Assembly (NCBI GenBank): GCA_025175895.1
Contig: CM046001.1
Span: 27,414,314-27,478,313, forward strand
Source of the DNA: Wurfbainia villosa
Taxonomy: Eukaryota > Streptophyta > Magnoliopsida > Zingiberales > Zingiberaceae
DNA: 64,000 nucleotides
Reading direction: 5' to 3'
The notes under the pieces were generated by a model that worked only from the letters and a program-made list of their open reading frames with translations, ran no database searches and had not been told where the DNA came from. How positions within the stretch are numbered: position 1 is the stretch's first letter; each line of letters opens with the position of its first letter. Below are positions 23,755 through 34,795 of this stretch, piece by piece. Both the position numbers and the translations under genes were made by a program.

Positions 23755-25334
23755 TTAACGTGAATCAATCACGCTCTTTGGAACCCAAAATCTATTTGAG
23801 CTCATTGAATTAATTAGGTATTCCTTAGGAATAACCTCCCTAGATACCTTTCTAATGACCCTCCTAGGCTTGTTAGCTTTGGTCATTATGGTCTTACCTA
23901 GGTTGACTCTAGAGGTAACTCCCCTTGCAACCTTGGTCTTCCTAGACCTAGTTTGTGTTCCATAGTCAAATGGAACACAATGATAAGCCATCTTAGGCTT
24001 AGATATGTGACCCAAACCTTTCTTGCCCTTGGTTGACTTTTGTCTTTTGGGTCATAGATATTGACTTTGAGATCTTGACCCTTGACTTTGACCATTAGAC
24101 CCTTGAAATTGATTTTGTATCTTATTTAGGGTCTTTTTTAGTTTTTCAAGCCTTGACCTTAAGGCTTGGTTCTCTAATTCTAATTGCCCAAATAATTTTT
24201 GATTAGGTTTTTGAGCATTACCATTCACCTTAGACATATATCTACCCTTATTGGGATTGATACCTAAATGGTCTTCGATTTTCTTAATTGTTTTCTTAGA
24301 AATGACATTTCTAGGGACATTAGTCCCAAATTTCTCCTTCTTTGAAATAGATCTATAGTTATCATTCCTAGCATGCTTTGATTCAAGAGTAATAGCAAAG
24401 TTATTTGAATTAATTCTAGCATGCTTTTGCTTAGAATTTAAAGAATGAGCATTATAAAAATATACCTTAGGGTTTGCCTTAGTAGCTCCCCCTACTTGTG
24501 ATGCTCCTTCTTGGGTCTTTTTGCTCCGCCTAGGATATTGATTTCGGTAATGCCCCGGTTGCCGACATCTGAAGCAAATGATGTGCTCCTTGTCTTTAGG
24601 TGATGGGGAACCGACATCCTTTGACTTTTGTTGACTTTTAGGCGCCGAAGGAGTCTTCTTAACCTTCTTTGGGCACTTGCTCTTGTAGTGTCCATACTCC
24701 CTACACTCAAAACACAATATATGGATTTTATTTGAAATTAGAGTGTTTGAGTTACTTAGGTTAATTGAGACCGGAATTGGAGCTTCTTCATCTTGACTAG
24801 ATGTCGAAGCTTTCTCTTGTTGCTCCGGAGTGGAAATTCTTTCCTCCGCCTCAATCCTAGAGGTGGAGGTGTCTTCTACTTCTTCTTCCACCGATCCGGA
24901 AGTGACTCCTCTTCAACTTCCGATTCCTCACTTGCTCGTGAGGAAGATGAACTCTCTTCATCCTCTTCCTTGTCTTCTTCTACTTGTGTCAAGTGGGGCT
25001 TCTCATTAAACTTGGCTAATTTGTCCCATAGCTCCTTGACATCAAGATATTCACCTAGCCTAGACAAAACATCATTAGGTATCAAATCTTCTAAAAGTTT
25101 TGTTACCTTAGCTTCGATTTTGAATTTTTGTCGTTGCTCTTGGGTCCATTTCTTCAACTTGAGGACTTGTCCTTTCCTATCCCGAGGGGGTTCAAAACCT
25201 TCTATGAGGATGAACCAATCCTCTATATCCATCATAAAGAATGTCTCCATTCTTGCTCTCCACGCCGAAAAGTCTTCTTGATTATATGGCGGTGGAGTGT
25301 TGATGTCCCATCCAAGCTTATTTTGGAATTCCAT
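23755..25334 (-). pseudogene. C gag: copia-type Gag with two zinc knuckles, mildly broken
   Basis: This is the best preserved gag-only frame in the window, about 527 codons. Start at 25334 (MEFQNKLGWDINTP). N-terminal Gag domain with the WDKLAKF helix motif, an acidic Ser/Glu linker, knuckle 1 CFECREYGHYKSKC (intact), knuckle 2 CFRCRQPGHYRNQY (last Cys is Tyr), a coiled coil around 24190-24080 (ENQALRSRLEKLKKTL), a basic tail ending WVPKSVIDSR and a stop. It has a frameshift near 24885 and another near 24050. The coding ends here; nothing like protease or RT follows on this strand. Element E lies 35 bases downstream (minus sense). Confidence 0.88.
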
Positions 25335-25384
25335 CTTCCCTCTAGCCTTTTAGCTCCCGGCGGTTAATCCGTAGAAGAGCCCCG

Positions 25385-25399
25385 GGCTCTGATACCAAA
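25385..25399 (-). other. C primer-binding site
   Basis: The minus strand reads TTTGGTATCAGAGCC next to the 5' LTR. Confidence 0.9.
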
Positions 25400-25955
25400 T
25401 GTAGGATATTTGAGGCCGCTAGAGGGGGGGTGAATAGCGGTGAATTCGTTCGTCGTTGGAATTCGATCGTGGTCGTCTCTACAATTTCGTTAGTACGCAG
25501 CGGAAATAGAAATAATAACGAAATACGACAAACACAACAAGAACACGAGTATGTAACGTGGTTCGGAACCGCACGGTTCCTACTCCACGGATCGAGCTCT
25601 ACGAGCTCTAGTGATGCACACGCAACCACTAATAAACACTCCTTCTCGGAACAATCCGGAGGCGGAGAAACCTCGTACAAGATGATTACAACAATAATCA
25701 AATAGATACAAGCAAATACAATAATGAAATACAAATGCAAGTAAAGGAAAACACTTTACAAGAACTTTAGATTGCTTGATCTTTGATTGCCTTGAACTAG
25801 CTTTGAAGGACTGGAAAGCACCAACTTTCCCCTTCAATTTTGCCCAAGAAAATCGCTGCCTTTTCCTCCATCAGGAGCTCCTTTTATAGCTTCAACCTGT
25901 GCTGGAAAAGATCGATCAGTCGACTGCTCGGGACCATCAGTCGACTGATCACACT
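25400..25955 (-). repeat. C 5' LTR, part next to gag
   Basis: It pairs with 8928-9480, with TATA box at 25882-25888 and the beginning of the palindrome array at 25917-25950. It is cut by solo LTR D and resumes at 27191. Confidence 0.92.
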
Positions 25956-27185
25956 TGTTAGGGCAATCTCTTGTCATGATTAGGTTTTGATGTGTGTGGC
26001 AAAAGGTTTAAGTTAGTTTGTTATGTTGATTTGATATGTGCGTTGAAGTCGTGCAGAACTTAGTAATTCGCACATGGAGCCGTGGCGAGTTTCACAACTC
26101 ATGACTCGGTCCTTGAGTCGGTGAAGGATGGCTTTGCGGAAGTCGTGCGCTTGGAGCATCCGAGGGACCGCCGGACGAGGAGCTTGGAGTGAAGCCGGAG
26201 GAAGTAGACTTCGAGGCAAGAGACGCGAAGGAGCATTGCAGAGCCGTGCGCCTGATGCTGCCGAGGGACGTGGCCGCGAACGAAGAGAACTTCGAAGGCG
26301 AGGGACTCCGAGGGATGAGAGTAAGCGATTGTAACCCGGGAAGGGGTAGCTCTTAGGTGAAACTTGGCCATTTGGCCAAGTGTCGGATGGTTTTTCCCGA
26401 CACCGCCGATCATTCTGGTCATGGCAATGATCGCTTCCGAGTCAAACGTGATTCGACCGGGCATTCAATCGAATGTTTTGAGGCCAGCAGCTGATCGTCA
26501 TATGTGGCGGCCGATCAAGACATCGATCCGATCGGCTGAGCTGATCGGGTCGAAAGGGTTTAGCCACAGAGCGCTTGTAGCCGATCGGGCGTCGGCTTAC
26601 GAGGGTAGCAATGATCGTGATGAGGTCCATCAGTCGACTGCCAAGTGTTCCGTTGGACTACAACGGTCGGGATCCGACGTGTTCGGAGACCGTTGTAGTG
26701 GCGGCAGTCGACTGCCAAGGGCATCAATCGACTGGTGGCGATCAACGGGAAGAAAAGCTTCCTCTCTATAAAAAGAGAGGGTGTGGGCTTTTGGATGACT
26801 AATGCTCTTACTCCAAAGTCCAAACGACCATCCAAGTCCCCCACAAGCTTTAAACTCTTCTTACTTGCTTTTACTTCATTCTTATTGTAAGAAGAGTGAT
26901 CTTGATTGTAAAGGTTACCTCCACCTAGCTTAGTGCAAAGGAGAGACCAATAGTGATTGGCTTTGGAGGAGTGATTCACCTCGGACGAATCGGGATCGTG
27001 GATTAGCGGCGTAGCCGTGAACCACGTTACATCTTGCGTTAGCGTTTTGATTCTTGTCTTGTATATTTACTTGTCTTGTCTTATTATATTCCGCTTGTGC
27101 TAACCTTTTGTAGACGAGTAAATTACGACATCCATCGATTGAGGGCTATTCACCCCCCTCTAGCCAGCCGTTTCGATCCCCAACA
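25956..27185 (+). mobile_element. Solo LTR D
   Basis: At 1230 bp it is flanked by TSD ACACT (25951-25955, 27186-27190) and has ends TGTTAGGGCA and CCCCAACA. There is no internal region, PBS or partner LTR, so it is the remnant of recombination between two LTRs. It carries palindromes (26630-26735), TATAAAAAG at 26767-26775 and the CTATTCACCCCCCTCTAG block near its end. These mark it as an LTR of the same gag-only group, in the + direction. Confidence 0.92.
26767..26775 (+). promoter_or_regulatory. TATA box of solo LTR D
   Basis: CTCTATAAAAAGAGAG, just downstream of palindromes at 26630-26735; a short inverted repeat (CTCT…AGAG) frames the box. Confidence 0.65.
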
Positions 27186-27190
27186 ACACT

Positions 27191-28031
27191 GTTGCTGTGA
27201 GACAACGGTGTAATCCACGCTGAAAAAATCCAACGGCTAGGACATCAGTCGACTGATCAAACACATCAGTCGACTGATGAAGCATCACTCGACTGATGAA
27301 GCATCACTCGACTGCTTGTCCCAGCGGTCGAGTGAGACTTCATTCTGTGCCCTAAAATCCGAGCATCAGTCGACTGATCACACGATCAGTCGACTGCTCG
27401 TCCAATCAGTCGACTGCCCACCTATGGCAGTCGACTGCTAGGGCAATTCCCGCAGTCAAACCCTAGTTGACTATGCCAGTCGACTGTCACATGGCATCAG
27501 TCGACTGGCACACCTCAAACATGAGGTTTTAACCCAAATATGGTGTCCCCATACTTGTTAAACCACCCTTAGCCTAGACCTAAGCCTTCTAGCCACCTCC
27601 ATCAGTCTCACGCCTCTCGGATCCCTCCAAGTCATCCATGACTTGTTCATCCATCGCGCTAGCCTTCATGTGCTTCCATTAGCTATGTTATGTTAACGGT
27701 GTCTATACCGCCAAGGCACATTGGACTTACGCCACCAAGACTCCCGCTTGGACTTTACGCCGCCAATACCAAACCCCTTGGACTTCTCAAGTGCCAAGAC
27801 TCAAGCTTGGACTTTCCCTTGCCAACCCATGTTGGACTTTCCATGCCAAGTACCCATGACTTGGACTTTCCTTGCCAAGACCCATGCTTGGACTTTTCCC
27901 AAATGCCAAGTGTCCCACTTGGACTTTCCCATGACAATCACATTGTCATATGTTTTTGTCGAAACATCGAAACATCACTCGAGTTAAACTCAAGTCCTGG
28001 TCAATCGTGACCTGGGTCGATTGCACCAACA
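27191..28031 (-). repeat. C 5' LTR, distal part
   Basis: It pairs with 9481-10309. It keeps intact CAGTCGACTG copies (27246-27510) at sites where the 3' LTR has altered ones, then GGACTTT tandem repeats (27720-27940), and ends CCAACA at 28031, followed by TSD ACTTG. Confidence 0.92.
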
Positions 28032-28036
28032 ACTTG

Positions 28037-28628
28037 TTCATCCATATGCTAGCCTTCAGGTGCTTCCATCGGCTATGTCATGCTAACGGTGTCTACACCG
28101 CCAAGGCACATTGAACTTACTCTACCAAGACTCCGCTTGGACTTTACGCCGCCAACATTTGACTTATGCTGCCAAGACTCCCGCTTGGACTTTTCGCCGC
28201 CAACCATTGGACTTATGCTGCCAAGACTCCCGCTTGGACTTTACGCCGCCAATATCAAACCCCTTGGACTTCTCAAATGCCAAGACTAAAGATTGGACTT
28301 TCCCTTGCCAACCCATGTTGGACTTTCCATGCCAAGACCCATGCTTGGACTTTTCCTTGACAAGACCCATGCTTGGACTTTACATGCAAGTACTCAAGAC
28401 TTGAACTTTCCATGACATGTTCAACTCCAGTCAACCATAAAAATCCCCCTCGAGTCAAACTCGAGTCCGGTCAATCATGACCCGGATCGATTGTGCCAAC
28501 AATTTTCCCAAAACATTATCAAACATCAATGTCAAACATCGATGTCAAACTTCTATGTCAAACATCAAAACATCACCCGAGTCAAACTCGAGTCCGGTCA
28601 ATCGTGACCTGGACCGATTGCACCAACA
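28037..28628 (-). repeat. B 5' LTR, distal part
   Basis: It matches B 3' LTR from about 3725 to 4244. It is mostly imperfect tandem repeats of TTGGACTTTACGCCGCCAA and CTTGGACTTTCCATGCC. It ends CCAACA before TSD GTGTG. Confidence 0.9.
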
Positions 28629-29035
28629 GTGTGTAGCCTTGGCGGTGAAAATCCAAGCATGAGGCTTGGTGTGGGAAGTCTTGAGGACTTGGCAAGTTCA
28701 CTAGACTCGGGGTCCTTGAGTCGGTGAAGGATGGCATTGCGAAGCCGTGTGCTTGGTGCATCCGAGGGACCGCCGGACGAGGAGCGAATGGAGTGAGACC
28801 CAAGGGAAGCAGACTTCTAGGGAAAGAGACGCGAAGGATGGCATTGCGAAGTCATGTGTTTGGTGCATCCGAGGGACGTAGGTCGAGGGAAGAGTTTTGG
28901 TGGGGAACTCCATGAGAGATAAGGTGGACTTGGCCAAGTGGCTAAGACTGAGTATCAGATGCTCAAACTTGGTGTTTGAGGGTTTACCCGACGGTCGGAT
29001 GCTCAAACAACTTGGTGTTTGAGGTTTTAACCGAC

Positions 29036-29416
29036 ATCAGTCGACTGGCATAGGTGTCAAGTCAACTGCTCCAAGTCGACTAGGGTTCGACTGGTGTTCA
29101 ACTGACCAGAGTCTGGCCGAGCCCTCGACTGCCGAGGGATGACAGTCGACTGATAACACCATCAGTCGATTGATGAGAGAGATCAGTCGACTGATCGGGG
29201 TGTTTTCGGCCACAGAAGGTCTTCCAATCGAGTGATCACGGTGACCACTCGACTGATGGGATCATCAATCGACTGATGGGCATGATCAGTCGACTGATGA
29301 TGGATCCGTTGGCTTTTAGCCAGCGTGGATCGAATCGTTGTGAGACAACGACTACAGGACCAGTCGACTAATGGTCACAATCAGTCGACTGATGGTCACG
29401 ATCAGTCGACTGATGG
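29036..29416. repeat. CAGTCGACTG array (X 5' LTR)
   Basis: At least seven exact palindromes, often as ATCAGTCGACTGAT, plus variants (CAGTCGATTG, AATCGACTG). It ends about 30 bases before the TATA box. Confidence 0.9.
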
Positions 29417-29440
29417 ACGCGGAATCAACTCGATGCCGGT

Positions 29441-29448
29441 TATAAATG
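29441..29448 (+). promoter_or_regulatory. TATA box of X 5' LTR
   Basis: GGTTATAAATGAAG; the sister box is at 43188-43195. Confidence 0.7.
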
Positions 29449-29926
29449 AAGCTCGAGATGGAGGATTTCGCCAAGACTTTTGGTAAGACTTTGGAGGGAA
29501 ATTGCTGTTACATTCCAAACCTTCAAGAGCAAACAAAAGCAAGCAACAAGCAAGTGATCAAAAGCAATCGGTGAAAAATTTTCTTTGTATTGTATTTGTA
29601 TTCTTATTTATACTTCGTGTATTACTATTGTAATTGCATATACGAGGTTTCTCCACCTCCGACGTGTTGTCGAGAAGGAGTTTAGTTAGTGTAGTGCGTA
29701 TAACTAGAGCTCGTTGAGCTCGCCCCGTGGAGTAGGAACCATTCGGTTCCGAACCATGTATATTGTGTGTATTTATATATGCTTGTGTTGTTAGTATTTC
29801 TATTTGTATATTTCTGCTGCGCTAACGACAATCGTAGACAAGCGACACGCGACAAACGAACGACTTCCACCGTACGACGATTAAGGGCTATTCACCCCCC
29901 TTTAGCCGGTCACATATGCTCCAACA

Positions 29927-29945
29927 AGTGGTATCAGAGCAAGGT
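29927..29945 (+). other. X primer-binding site
   Basis: AGTGGTATCAGAGCAAGG directly after the LTR, matching initiator tRNA-Met. Confidence 0.92.
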
Positions 29946-29984
29946 TGCTTGTCGAGGACTAACCGCCAACACAAGCATGACAAG

Positions 29985-31435
29985 ATGGCCGGCTATAACC
30001 TCCAACCACCAAAATTCGAAGGAGACTTTCAATGGTGGAGAAGAAAAATAGAGGTATATCTAGAAACCGATTTTGATATTATGTTAATTCTAGAAAACGG
30101 TTTCAAAATGCCTAGGGATGAAGAAAATAGGTAAATTGAGAAGTCAAGGTGGACCCAAGACCAAATGAAGGATTTCAAGACAAATCTCGAGGTAATAAAA
30201 ATGTTAAGTGATTTGATTCCTAACAACATTTGGTCTAGGCTAGGTGAATATAGGGATGCAAAGGACCTATGGCATAAGGTGATCAATTTCAATGAACATC
30301 CCGAATCGGCATAAGTAAAGGAAGAAGCCGAGGAAGAGTGCTCATCAACATCCGGATCCGAGGATGTTGAAGAATCGCCATCCACATTCGAAGATGTTGA
30401 TGATTTGATGGAGACCTCCACCTCTAGCATTGAGGGGGAGGAGAGACCTTCCATCCCGAAACAAGTTCAAGAAGAAGCTTCAATATCCGAGAGAAGCGAA
30501 AATTCCTTAGTTAACTCAAGTATTGTGATTATAAATAAAAAAATATATAACATGCTTTGAGTGTAGGGAACAAGGGCACTATAAAAGTAAGTGTCCCAAG
30601 AAGGTGAAGAAGGTTCAACTAGCACCAAAGGTGAAAGATGTCGGTGTCCCCACAATTAAAAGCAAGGAGCACATTATGTGCTTCAAATGCAACCAAAGGG
30701 GACATTATAGAAGCCAATGCCCTAGGGGGAGGAAGAAAGGGCAAGAAGGTGTATCTCATGTAGGGGGAGCTTCCAAAGCTAACCCTAAGGTAAATTTAGT
30801 TAATGCACCTTCAATTCCTAAGGTACTTTTGTTTAGGTGCCAAGCATGTAGAATTACCTAAGGACAAACCTAGATATCACAATTCTAGACCAATCCTACC
30901 TAGGGAGTTTATAAAGAGAATAGAAGAAAACTTGGGCATTAACCCCAAGAAATCTAGGCATATGCCTAAAAGGAAAAACAATTCTCAAAAGATCAATGAA
31001 AATTCAAAATTGAAAAAATTAGAATTAGAAAATCAAGCCTTGAGGTCAAGGCTTAAAAAATTGGAGAAGACCCTAGCAAAAATGACAAAATCATTTAAGG
31101 GGTCAAAAGGTCAAAATCTAGGTCCTAGAAAACAAGAAATGTCCAAGGGCAAGAGAGGTTTGGGTCACAAACCTATGTCCTATCACAATATTCCATTTAA
31201 TTATGGAACAATATCTAGGTCTAGAAAAATCAAGGCTAATAGGGAAGTTATCCTTGAGACTAGACATGGTAAGTGTTTAGTGGCTAAGGACTTAAGAAAA
31301 ACCAAGAAAGCCACTAAGAAGGTCAAAGGAAGAGTCACCTCTAGAGTTGACCTTGGAAAGACCCAATTGACAAAGGCTTCAAAGCCAAAAATGATAATTA
31401 GGAAGATATCTAGGGAAGTTATGCCTTGTGAATAC
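29985..31435 (+). pseudogene. X gag, main part, broken
   Basis: Start ATGGCCGGC at 29985, 58 bases after the LTR. The N-terminal Gag domain begins MAGYNLQPPKFEGDFQWW, followed by an acidic linker. Knuckle 1 (CFECREQGHYKSKC, about 30556) is out of frame after a frameshift in an A-run near 30540. Knuckle 2 is CFKCNQRGHYRSQC (about 30680). A frameshift near 30850, a coiled coil (ENQALRSRLKKLEKTL, about 31030-31080) and a Lys/Arg-rich tail follow. Stops are at 30132 and about 30313. Element F cuts the frame at 31435, and the last residues continue at 40419. No pol follows. Confidence 0.87.
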
Positions 31436-33198
31436 TATTAGTGAAAGCCCTAGAATCAATCATGTGATGATTGCTGTATAAACTTTATTGTATCATATTC
31501 CTATTTATAAAGGCATGGTTATTATATTTACTTGTATTGGTGTCAAATAAATAAATATAATAACGTCCTTGAGTAGTAGGTTCTTATCTATATCAATCGA
31601 TTAGTTGAATCGATAATGAGATGATATAGAGAACACTACTCTTAATCATTCTTAGTCAAGTATTAAGATTCAGGGACAATGTTAATGCGTAGAGACTAGC
31701 ATGTAGGTCAACTCGATGACTTGATCTCACAAGTCATGGATATGAGATATCAAGTTGACACATGGGTATGCATTGGAGAATGTATACTGAATGACCTGCC
31801 ATGAGAAAGTATCATATATCGTTATATGAGTGTCATATACTTTCTCATGTGGTTATTAGTATGACTATTAGTCCTTAGACCTGAAGTCACCATGGTTCCC
31901 TACATAAGGAGTTGCATACTTTAGCTTCGTCAAACATCACCCGTAAATGGGTGGACTATAAAGGCGATTACTGGGTATGTAACAAATTATGCAGAGGGAT
32001 GTGAGTGATGTAGATGGGATCTATCCCTCCTATATGACGGGAGTGACATCGTTATTCTTGATAGAGTGAGACCACGAAGTGCATGGTCATGCCCAAATGA
32101 GTCAATATGAGATATTGAGATCATTTAATTAGAGTGAGTCTACTTGGAGTTCAAGATATAGATTGTACCGAGGATGACACGGTCTATGCCTCGATTGGTC
32201 AATCTAGATGTCAAGGATAGAGGGACATTATCACATATTGTGAGAGTCACAATTAGTAGTCACAAAGGTGATATTGGAGCTCAACATTCTTGTAACTTGG
32301 GTAGCAATGATGTGTTGCTAGATACTGCTCATTGCTTATGTTCCTAAATTGGTTTAGGGACATTGCCAATGTTACAAGAACCTATAGGGTCACACACAAA
32401 GGACAATTAGATGGAAATTAGGTTCATATGATGAACCATGAGGATTAGGTTCATGGGATGAACCAAATTGGATTAAGAGTAACCAAATTAGACTAATTGA
32501 GTTGGACTCAATTTGATTCAAGTGTTGAATGAGTCTAATTTAGATTTGATTCATCAAATCAATTTAAATTAATGAATAGAGATTCATTAAATTAAATTTA
32601 CTTGAATCAAATGGTTGGATTTGATCAACCATGGGAGATAAGAGGTCAAGTTTGACTTGACTTGAGAGGGAAGATGAAAGGTCAAGTTTGACTTGACCAA
32701 ATGTCATATCATGATGATGACTTGGCATGGCCGGCCAATGATGATGCTCCACATCATCATTGACTTATCATGTGGTGTCACCTCATGAGGGAGACCAAGA
32801 GTCATTGGCTCTTGGAGTTACATGCATGCATGTAACCCCCAAGTCATGAAGTGGCCGGCCACTCCATTTGATGGGTGTAATTGATTTTGGTGAGTTACTC
32901 CAACTTCATCTTCTTCTTTGGATCACCTTCTCAAGCTCTCCCATCCCTCATCTTGCCGAAATTCCTAAAGGAGTGTTCACTTGACACTCTTGAGTTCCGG
33001 CGAAACGTTTGAACGAGCGGGATAAGCGAAGGGCGTCGCTACGAGGGTAATACTCTCAACTTCTAGATCTAAGGTAGATCTAAGTTTACTTAGCACATAC
33101 ATGTTTTTATTTTAATATATCTTCGCGCGGATCCGTGGTCGGACTTCTAGGGTTTCCGCAACGCAAAAAACGGTTTTTACGGCTCGGAAAGTCCAACA
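31436..33198 (+). repeat. F 5' LTR
   Basis: 1763 bp; it pairs with 38606-40413. It lacks about 60 bases that the 3' LTR has at about 40127-40187. Confidence 0.93.
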
Positions 33199-33213
33199 GT
33201 GGTATCAGAGTCA
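33199..33213 (+). other. F primer-binding site
   Basis: GTGGTATCAGAGTCA after the LTR, initiator tRNA-Met type. Confidence 0.9.
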
Positions 33214-34795
33214 CGTACGAAGCATGTATGTGTTTCGTTTTTGTAGTTTTTGTATTAGATATAAAAATTATAGATTTTTAAGTTTCTGTAAATTTCCTAT
33301 TTTTATCGAATTTTTGAGTATTTTTCTCGAAGAGTCGAAGCAACGAGTGTTGGGACACTTGTAGGTTTCAACCATCGAGAAAAACTCTCCGAAACTGCGA
33401 GTTCTCGCTTTAGGTTTTTGGGACAGCGACTTAAGTCGTAAGATCATAGTAGAGACACTCGCAAAGTTTATTTTGCGAGTAGGGGCGCTGCCCTTATCCC
33501 AAAAGGGACCTTGTCCAGCGATCGCGCTAAAAAACCGCTTAGCGGGACCGTTACGGAGAGGTGACTCATAAAATTGAAAAAAAAAGGAAAAATTATAGAA
33601 TTTTTTTATAAAAATACATAATTTAGAATTATGTATAATTCTGTGATTATCATGGCCGAAGAACCCCAATATGATTGGATGATGATGTGTTGTAATTCAT
33701 AATACGGCCTGCGTGCCGTTTTTGTGGTTGTGTGTGTTGTATAGTGTATGCGACCTGCGCGTCGTGCCTCTTTTTTTGAAATTCTAATTGTAAATAGTTT
33801 TAGACTCGAATGTAACTCGAGTTTCATATTTGTAATGTACAAAATGGAGCGGTGGAAAGTCCACTTGTAGACGATGTTACGAGAAGGGTGCTGACGACAC
33901 ATGGCGGTCAAAGGAAGCGCTTGGAGAAGCCGCTAGCCCTAGGTTGACCGTCCGATCTTCTCATTGGCTTGAGAAGATCGTAGTAGGGCCATGCCCACAT
34001 CACAGTTAATTATATATATATATATATTTGATTTTGCTTGTATGTATGTGATGCATGCTAGTAGAATAATACTTGTATGTATATGATACATGCTAGAATA
34101 ATGCTTGTATGTATGTGATGCATTCTAATATAGGATAATAAAGGCCTTAATGCGTATATGATACACATTACGATTAGATTAGATCTTAATCGAATCAACT
34201 CGTAAATGCCAACCAAGTCCTTGATACCCATCACTACCTCGATCATTTGTAGTTGTTGAATCTGCCAAAGCAGAGCAACGCATATTATCTTGGTAGGGTG
34301 CGGAGGGACAATCTTGGTCCCGCCTATCACGGCTTGGGTTAGAGTAAGCTCAATTAGATTGAGTAAAACTAGTTAACTCAATTGGATCGAGTAAAACTAT
34401 AAGCATATTCCAACCATTGGAAAGATAGGATAAGATCACATTTACACTAAATCTTGGGCGATTTAGCCAAAGCTAACTCAAGGTCTTTTGTAAATGTGGG
34501 TCTTGATCCTATAACAAGAGTTGCATAGAGATGTAATCGATAATGTGTTACCCATCGATTGTACTAAGTCTTGGGTGATTTAGCCAAAGCTAACTCAAAA
34601 CTTAGTATGATGTGGATCTTATCCCGCAAGAATTATAGCTAGTTTGTATGAATCTAGTAATGTGGTTTGATCACATCCATAACTCGATTCTACAAAATTC
34701 CTATAATTCAGTGGGAGCATCATTTGATTAAAGGCCTAATTAAATGATAAAAGGAATATGATATTAATTCTCTGCATTGTATGTTGTAGATTACT
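33214..34795 (+). other. F 5' leader
   Basis: No gene. It contains a TA run (34014-34027), an imperfect tandem repeat of ATGTATGTGATGCATGCTA-type units (34038-34135) and a repeated CTTGGG(C/T)GATTTAGCCAAAG (about 34463 and 34568). Confidence 0.7.

Larger units (their letters stand above)
8928..28031 (-). mobile_element. Element C: gag-only LTR retrotransposon carrying an extra gene; contains E and solo LTR D
   Basis: TSD ACTTG flanks it (8923-8927, 28032-28036) and the ends are TGTAAGA and CCAACA. On the minus strand the order is 5' LTR (28031 to 25400, with D inside), primer-binding site, gag (25334-23755), tail interrupted by E, an extra ORF cassette (about 14190-11670), more tail, purine tract, 3' LTR (10309-8928). 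It lies inside the 5' LTR of B, a close relative. No pol domain belongs to it. Confidence 0.92.
2735..28628 (-). mobile_element. Element B: gag-only LTR retrotransposon (minus strand) containing C, D and E
   Basis: TSD GTGTG flanks it (2730-2734, 28629-28633) and the ends are TGTAGAGG and CCAACA. On the minus strand the order is 5' LTR (28628 to 7941, interrupted by element C), primer-binding site, gag, non-coding tail, purine tract, 3' LTR (4244 to 2735). Own sequence totals about 6.8 kb. No pol domains are seen between gag and the 3' LTR. It landed in the 5' LTR of X, a related gag-only element. Confidence 0.92.
28634..29926 (+). repeat. X 5' LTR, main part
   Basis: It pairs with 42311-43677 of the 3' LTR. 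The palindrome array lies at 29036-29416, TATAAATG at 29441-29448, and the conserved end is CTATTCACCCCCC…CCAACA. Confidence 0.93.

Noticed and set aside
26099..26464. GC-rich ORFs at 26.1-27.0 kb as genes
   Set aside because: They lie wholly in solo LTR D on both strands, with no domain seen and with similarity to parts of X's LTR.
34014..34027. TA run as a regulatory or origin element
   Set aside because: A plain short microsatellite in F's leader.
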